A stretch of 19,605 bases of DNA from Candidatus Ancillula trichonymphae ImTpAt (GTDB lineage: Bacteria > Actinomycetota > Actinomycetes > Actinomycetales > Bifidobacteriaceae), in NCBI GenBank assembly GCA_000485475.1, contig AXYY01000043.1, positions 1 to 19,605 on the forward strand, written 5' to 3'. Positions 15,206-19,605 of the stretch are shown here, piece after piece. Both the position numbers and the translations under genes were made by a program. Below the pieces are notes generated by a model that worked only from the letters and a program-made list of their open reading frames with translations, made no database searches and was not told the origin of the DNA. Positions within the stretch are counted from its first letter, which is position 1; each line of letters begins with the position of its first letter.

Positions 15206-16551
15206 TGGACCTCTTTTTAGATCTACTAGACCTCTTTTTAGATCTACTATTCGTATTCGCGTTCATACTGGTAGGTGGTGTTTTTGCGGCAACTGAATTA
15301 GCACTGGTGTCGCTCAGAGACTCGCAGATTGACGGACTTGAAGATAAGTCCAAGCGCGGAAAAAAGGTGGCGCAAGTTGCACGAGACCCGAACCGCTTCT
15401 TGTCTGCGGCGCAGATTGGTGTGACATTTGTTGGCTTTCTTTCTGCAAGTTACGGCGCAACTGAACTTGCTCCATATCTGCAGCCGCATTTTTTGAAACT
15501 GGGTTTGTCACCAGCGGTTGCAACAACCTTGAGCGTTGTAGTGCTGACTCTAATAGTTTCTTACCTCTCGCTGGTGTTCGGCGAACTTGTTCCAAAGAGG
15601 CTGGCGATGCAACGAACAGAGGGAATTGCACTAGCGGTCGCACCTATACTTGATGTTTTTGCCAAGATTATGCGGCCCGTCATCTGGTTGCTCTCCAAGT
15701 CCGCAAACGCGGTATTTCGTCTACTGCGCGCAGACCCCAACGAATTCCAGAACGAGATAACCGAAGAGGAAGTACAGTCCATCATCGAGTCACAGAAGAG
15801 CTTCGAAGACTCCGAGCGCCAGATTTTATCTGATGTAATTGATATTGCAGGCCGTTCAATAACTGAGGTGATGCGATCGCGCGTTGATGTTGAATTTCTT
15901 GAAGGTAATATACGAGTTGTAGACGCCGCAAAGCACGTGAGTAAACTGCCATATTCGCGGTTCCCGGTCATCGGTGATGGATTTGATGACGTGCTTGGAT
16001 TCGTGCATGTGCGAGATTTACTTGCTGATGACGAAAACTTGTTGGTTAGCGATGTTGCTCGTAATATCTTGAAGTTTCCCGGAACAAATCATTTACTACC
16101 GAGTTTGACAAAAATGCGCGATAAGGGGACGCACATTGCAATTGTGCTTGACGAATACGGCGGAACTGATGGCATTTTGACGCTAGAAGATATTATTGAG
16201 GAGATGATTGGTGATATTCATGATGAGTACGATGTTAAAACGCGCCCAGAACTCGTCACTTCCAAGGATGGTAGTTTTTCAATTGATGGCGGTATGACGC
16301 TTGATGATTTTTACGACGAGACCGGCATAAAACTACTTGATGGACCATATGAAACTGTTGCTGGATTTATTCTTGCTGATTTAGGGCAAATTCCAGCAGT
16401 TGGTGACGTCGTTACAGTTGATTTACTAAACTCGTTGAATTTCAGCGGTGAAGATGGTGGATCAGAAGTTGCGCAGTTGATAGTTTCAAAAGTTGAGGAT
16501 ATGCGGATTTCAAGAGTGAAAGTGAGGCGATGTGAAAAGATTAGCGAATGA
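15205..16551 (+). CDS. CNNM/CorC (hemolysin-family) CBS-domain membrane protein
   Basis: Putative divalent-cation (Mg or Co) exporter or regulator of the CNNM/CorC family; the hemolysin name is historical. 448 residues: DUF21 membrane domain (about 8-190) with VGGVFAATELALVSLR and SLVFGELVPKRLAM, a CBS pair (about 210-335) including SRFPVIGDGFDDVLGFVHV and AIVLDEYGGTDGILTLEDI, and the CorC_HlyC domain (about 345-440). The first codons contain a perfect tandem 21-base duplication (15208-15228 and 15229-15249) that doubles DLFLDLL before the first helix. It starts in the TAATG overlap with pknB with no ribosome binding site, so it is probably coupled. Confidence 0.9.
   Translation: MDLFLDLLDLFLDLLFVFAFILVGGVFAATELALVSLRDSQIDGLEDKSKRGKKVAQVARDPNRFLSAAQIGVTFVGFLSASYGATELAPYLQPHFLKLGLSPAVATTLSVVVLTLIVSYLSLVFGELVPKRLAMQRTEGIALAVAPILDVFAKIMRPVIWLLSKSANAVFRLLRADPNEFQNEITEEEVQSIIESQKSFEDSERQILSDVIDIAGRSITEVMRSRVDVEFLEGNIRVVDAAKHVSKLPYSRFPVIGDGFDDVLGFVHVRDLLADDENLLVSDVARNILKFPGTNHLLPSLTKMRDKGTHIAIVLDEYGGTDGILTLEDIIEEMIGDIHDEYDVKTRPELVTSKDGSFSIDGGMTLDDFYDETGIKLLDGPYETVAGFILADLGQIPAVGDVVTVDLLNSLNFSGEDGGSEVAQLIVSKVEDMRISRVKVRRCEKISE
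15208..15249 (+). repeat. Perfect 21-base tandem duplication inside the CorC-like gene
   Basis: Bases 15208-15228 are repeated exactly at 15229-15249, encoding DLFLDLL twice directly after the initiating Met. Identity at every base, including third positions, indicates a recent event that kept the frame. Confidence 0.95.
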
Positions 16552-17911
16552 ATTCATCTACAAAGCGTATGATTACAAACTTGAAAAGGGGTACTTGAAC
16601 ATCAAATACACATTTGAAATTCCTGGAGTCGCAGTTTTTGAACCGTCGTGGAAAATCCCGTACAGCAAGGAACGCGAACAAGAAATTGCAGCATCTCATG
16701 ATTTTATGGGCGAGCTGGTGTTCAACTTGGGGCTTGTTGAGCTCATTTCGTATTGGAAGTGCGTCTGCGCGCAAACTGTTAAGATTCAGTGCAACACGTT
16801 GACGATCAAGCAGATTCTGTGGTGGAAGAAGTTGTATTTCTACGGACTTGGTGAGTTCTTCTACAACAATGGAATTGTGACAACTGTTGAGGATTTCATG
16901 CATATTGAACTTGATGAAGTGGAGATTACAGCTGTGAAGTTCGCATTTTCGGAACTTGAGGGCAACCTGGTACCAATCGGTGGTGGAAAGGATTCAATTG
17001 TAACCTTGAACATGCTGTTATCTGCGGGTGAAGAATTCAGCATCGGAACGGTTCAGTCATACGTGATCAACTCGCGCGGTGCGACTCTGGACACGGTTAA
17101 GGTTGCTGGAGTTGAGCAAACAACTGTCTTCGCAACCAGGTATCTTGACAAGAAGTTGCTTGAACTCAACGAGCGCGGTTTTCTCAACGGACACACGCCA
17201 TTTTCTGCAGTAGTTGCATTTTCTGCAGTTATTGCCGCATTTATGAACGGGCGCAAGTGCATCGTCCTGTCCAACGAATCCAGTGCCAATGAGCCAACCG
17301 CAGTTGATGCGAACGGAATTAGTATTAATCATCAGTATTCTAAGAGCTTCGAGTTTGAGGCTGAGTTCAGATACTACATGAAGAAGCATTTGACAATAAG
17401 TAATGACTACTTCAGTTTTCTGCGTCCGTTCAGTGAATATCAAATTGCCAAGATTTTCTCCAAGCATAAGAATTACCACGCAATCTTCCGCAGTTGTAAT
17501 GTTGGTAGTAAGCGCAATATTTGGTGCGCAAACTGCCCAAAGTGCTTGTTCGTATACATAATTCTTGCTCCGTTCCTTGAGGTTGACGAGTTGGTGCGGA
17601 TTTTCTCAGAGAACTTGTTCGACAAACAGGAACTGCTGGACAACTTCAACCGGCTAATTGGAGTTGAAGGTACAAAACCGTTCGAATGTGTTGGAAGTGT
17701 TGATGAAATAAATACGGCGCTCGCTCAAGTTCTCGCACAACATGGTAACGATGTACTGCCATACTTGCTGGAGCAATATTCCACAACTGAGCGTTGCCAC
17801 CAATATCAGGCAAATCTTGATGAAAAGTTGGACTACTACAACGAGTTCTACGACGAAGATAACGAAGTTCCGCAGAATTATAAACAACTACTACTAAAAT
17901 GTGCCCGGTAA
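16532..17911 (+). CDS. murL: UDP-MurNAc-L-Ala-L-Glu epimerase (MurL)
   Basis: Epimerises the terminal L-Glu of UDP-MurNAc-L-Ala-L-Glu to D-Glu, an ATP-using step that replaces glutamate racemase in the route described in Xanthomonas. From memory of that family, matching segments are YFYGLGEFFYNNG (102-114), the nucleotide-binding PIGGGKDS (148-155), NGHTPFSAV (219-227), VLSNESSAN (245-253), INHQYSK (265-271), FSFLRPFSEYQIAKIFSK (294-311), SCN (321-323), the Cys motif WCANCPKC (331-338), LAPFL and TKPFECVG (381-388). 459 residues, the family's length. The GTG start lies 20 bases inside the upstream gene. It overlaps murD2 by 13 bases. The GGGKDS loop resembles PP-loop ATPases, but the overall pattern is MurL, not a tRNA-modifying enzyme. 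Function is inferred from family identity. Confidence 0.92.
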   Translation: MKRLANEFIYKAYDYKLEKGYLNIKYTFEIPGVAVFEPSWKIPYSKEREQEIAASHDFMGELVFNLGLVELISYWKCVCAQTVKIQCNTLTIKQILWWKKLYFYGLGEFFYNNGIVTTVEDFMHIELDEVEITAVKFAFSELEGNLVPIGGGKDSIVTLNMLLSAGEEFSIGTVQSYVINSRGATLDTVKVAGVEQTTVFATRYLDKKLLELNERGFLNGHTPFSAVVAFSAVIAAFMNGRKCIVLSNESSANEPTAVDANGISINHQYSKSFEFEAEFRYYMKKHLTISNDYFSFLRPFSEYQIAKIFSKHKNYHAIFRSCNVGSKRNIWCANCPKCLFVYIILAPFLEVDELVRIFSENLFDKQELLDNFNRLIGVEGTKPFECVGSVDEINTALAQVLAQHGNDVLPYLLEQYSTTERCHQYQANLDEKLDYYNEFYDEDNEVPQNYKQLLLKCAR

Positions 17912-19257
17912 ACCAACTTGCTGAATATTTCAGGAACTCGCGCGTGCTCGTGTGGGGTTTGGGGCGCGAGGGGAAGTCTTCTGTGAAGTTTTTGTCCGAA
18001 GTTGCAAATGTGCAGGAACTCGCGGTCATGGACAGTGATTCTGAAGTGGTGAAATCTACTGCTGAATCGTTCGCAGGTAGTCTTAAGGTCGTGACTTCTG
18101 CGGAGGAATTTCGTAACTTCAACATCATTTTGAAAGCGCCTGGAATTAGCGTGCACAAACTGCAAAAAAAACTGCGCGCGCAAGATCTGGCGAAGATTAG
18201 TTCACAGATTGATGTATTTTTACAACTATTCGGTGCACAAACTATTGGAATTACTGGCACAAAGGGCAAAAGTACAACTGCTAGTTTAATTCATCACATT
18301 CTGAAAAAGTGCGGCCATGATGCAGTTCTGGGTGGCAATATTGGAGTGCCTGTGTTTGAACTTGTCTCGCAGTGTACGAAAAGTAGTAAAATTGTGCTTG
18401 AACTTTCAAGTCATCAGTTGGAGTTTTTGAAGCGCGGACCGCACATTGCACTACTTTTGAACCTCTTTCAGGATCATTTGGACCACTACGCAGATCTGAC
18501 TACATATCATCAAGCAAAGTTGAACGCCGTGAAATGTCAAACACCTGAAGATTTTCTAGTCTACGACGAATCAGTTGAACCGAAAGTGCGGGCGTATTTG
18601 AAGGATCGCCAACCGAGCAGGCAGTTGTCAGTTTCTGGCGGTGAAATTGAGGAGCTGAAGGCGAAACGAGCAGATGAGATTTCTGGAGTTGGTTTTCAGA
18701 ACGCGCACAATGTTGTCTTTGTACGCAGAACACTAGTTGATATTCTTGGTATTTCAGAAACTGCATTTTTTGAGCACCTGTCATCGTTCAAGACATTAGA
18801 ACATCGCTTGGAGTATTTTGCAACACTTGATGAAGTTGAGTACTACGACGATTCGATTTCAACAATTCCTGAAGCAACTATTCTGGCAGTTTCGGCGCTT
18901 GAGAGTGCGCACAAGAGCGTGGGCACTGTAATCTTGGGTGGAATGGACAGGGGAATTGATTATGCTAAACTTGTTGAATTCTTGAGCACTTCGAGGATCT
19001 CTCATGTAATTCTGCTGCCAAATACTGGCGCTCGAATCACTCAGCACTTCAGGGAACTTGGTACGAAAACTACTCCTGAAATACACAGCGTGCAGAATTT
19101 GGAGGAGGCCGTGAGACTTGCAAAAACTGCAACTCCAAGAAAAACTGCGTGTTTACTTTCACCAGCGGCTGCGAGTTATGGAACATTCAAGAACTTCCAC
19201 GAACGAGGTGTTGCTTTTCAGCAGTTCGTGCGCGCACAGCGGAGTTACATTTCTTGA
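17899..19257 (+). CDS. murD2: UDP-MurNAc-L-Ala--L-Glu ligase (MurD2)
   Basis: Mur ligase that adds glutamate to UDP-MurNAc-L-alanine; paired with MurL the expected amino acid is L-Glu, unlike ordinary MurD, which uses D-Glu. 452 residues: N-terminal Rossmann-like domain (VLVWGLGREGKSS, 16-28), ATP loop GTKGKST (120-126), GGNIG (145-149), VLELSSHQLE (166-175), LNLFQDHLDHY (187-197), LEHRLE (300-305), and GGMDRGIDY (347-355). Where MurD normally has NDSKATN it has DDSISTIP (317-324), as I recall for MurD2-type ligases. ATG 17899 overlaps the murL stop and lacks a ribosome binding site, so translation is probably coupled. No standard murD or murI lies in the window. Confidence 0.9.
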   Translation: MCPVNQLAEYFRNSRVLVWGLGREGKSSVKFLSEVANVQELAVMDSDSEVVKSTAESFAGSLKVVTSAEEFRNFNIILKAPGISVHKLQKKLRAQDLAKISSQIDVFLQLFGAQTIGITGTKGKSTTASLIHHILKKCGHDAVLGGNIGVPVFELVSQCTKSSKIVLELSSHQLEFLKRGPHIALLLNLFQDHLDHYADLTTYHQAKLNAVKCQTPEDFLVYDESVEPKVRAYLKDRQPSRQLSVSGGEIEELKAKRADEISGVGFQNAHNVVFVRRTLVDILGISETAFFEHLSSFKTLEHRLEYFATLDEVEYYDDSISTIPEATILAVSALESAHKSVGTVILGGMDRGIDYAKLVEFLSTSRISHVILLPNTGARITQHFRELGTKTTPEIHSVQNLEEAVRLAKTATPRKTACLLSPAAASYGTFKNFHERGVAFQQFVRAQRSYIS

Positions 19258-19298
19258 ACGTGCAAAGCAGAGTTCGTGAAGCGAACGCAGTTATTTGC

Positions 19299-19410
19299 CT
19301 TTTGCGCAGCAAAAGTCTGCTTTTGTACGCACGGGCACGCACAACACGTTGAAAACTCAGGCATCCTGATATACGCATAAAAACTGTCTTTTGCGAAACA
19401 AAAGTCTACT
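19299..19410 (+). repeat. Two copies of a CTTTTGCG...CAAAAGTCT hairpin unit
   Basis: Bases 19299-19321 and 19388-19410 are 23-base units identical at 20 positions; the differences are in the loop (CAG versus AAA) and one base near the end. Each is a 6- or 7-base-pair hairpin followed by TCT(G/A)CT. Confidence 0.7.
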
Positions 19411-19448
19411 GAACTTGCGCAGGTGCACAGCAAAAGACCACCAAATCG

Positions 19449-19483
19449 GCATTCCGTGAAGCGGAATATTACTTAACCTGCGC
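19449..19483 (+). repeat. Hairpin repeat unit, right copy
   Basis: GCATTCCG, loop TGAAG, CGGAAT, then ATTACTTAACCTGCGC. It aligns with 4535-4568 with a one-base loop gap, keeping both the stem and the downstream CTTAA(T/C)CTGCGC. Confidence 0.7.
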
Positions 19484-19605
19484 ACGCTGCGCACAACATC
19501 TGCATTTCACTAAAGTGAAATTCCGCCAAACTGCGCACGCTGCGCACGCACGTACCAGCTTGTTAACAAAATGATGGCGATGTGTTACACGGTACTGTTG
19601 TGCGC

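Larger units (their letters stand above)
19258..19605. repeat. Palindrome-rich spacer after murD2 (right block)
   Basis: No credible gene. Perfect short inverted repeats: 19272-19286 (GTTCG/CGAAC, loop TGAAG), 19299-19315 (CTTTTGC/GCAAAAG, loop GCA), 19310-19325 (CAAAAG/CTTTTG, loop TCTG), 19388-19404 (CTTTTG/CAAAAG), 19451-19467 (ATTCCG/CGGAAT, loop TGAAG), 19504-19521 (ATTTCACT/AGTGAAAT), plus TTGTTAACAA at 19560-19569. GC-rich words such as CTGCGCACGCTGCGCAC join them. The same architecture fills 4499-4762. No hairpin is followed by a T-run. Confidence 0.75.

Noticed and set aside
16532..17911. PP-loop tRNA-modification or ExsB/QueC-type ATPase because of GGGKDS
   Set aside because: The remaining motifs (INHQYSK, WCANCPKC, KPFECVG) and the murD2 neighbour fit MurL throughout its length.
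17646..18269. 207-codon minus-strand frame across the murL-murD2 junction
   Set aside because: It lies opposite two well-supported genes, is rich in Ser and Cys, and has no recognisable domain; it is a shadow frame.
19258..19605. CRISPR array
   Set aside because: The palindromes have different stems, irregular spacing and no constant repeat with unique spacers; no cas gene is visible.
19560..19605. Promoter for a gene beyond the right edge
   Set aside because: TTGTTA is present but no matching -10 at proper spacing could be settled before the window ends.

Overview
The window looks like a compact, moderately AT-rich chromosome segment from an actinobacterium with a shrinking genome. Actinobacterial marks are the pafB-pafC-helY order, a short rpsD followed by a DUF948 protein, a PASTA kinase, a type-2 PyrF, GTG starts and apparently leaderless promoters. 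A eukaryote-type UDP-glucose pyrophosphorylase and a fused TrpC-TrpB point, by inference, towards Bifidobacteriales or a symbiotic relative such as the Candidatus Ancillula type. Genome erosion shows as a ruined metY, frameshifts in both pafB and pafC, lost protein ends, and tightly overlapping genes.

Layout. Positions 1-4437 (minus strand): an operon ugp, pafB, pafC, helY, with helY running off the left edge. Positions 4438-4826: a divergent spacer filled with short palindromes, with an extended -10 promoter at each end that appears to fire leaderless mRNAs. Positions 4827-10487 (plus): trpCB, dapF, pyrF, trpA, lgt, with overlaps or a 2-base gap. Positions 10465-12994 (minus): a small unknown ORF, rpsD, a DUF948 membrane protein and the remains of metY. 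The spacer 12995-13171 holds a near-consensus minus-strand promoter and the pknB promoter. Positions 13172-19257 (plus): pknB, a CNNM/CorC-type membrane protein, murL and murD2, all overlapping. Positions 19258-19605: a second palindrome-rich spacer related to the one at 4499-4762.

The most notable content is the murL-murD2 pair. It is the alternative route for placing D-glutamate in peptidoglycan: MurD2 adds L-Glu to UDP-MurNAc-L-Ala, and MurL then epimerises the terminal L-Glu. The route was defined in Xanthomonas. Here it sits in one apparent transcription unit with a PASTA-domain Ser/Thr kinase, a receptor type that binds peptidoglycan fragments. DapF (meso-diaminopimelate) is encoded elsewhere in the window. 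The second notable feature is the pair of spacers built from perfect short hairpins with varying stems joined by recurring TGCGC-type words. They are neither CRISPR arrays nor ordinary terminators.
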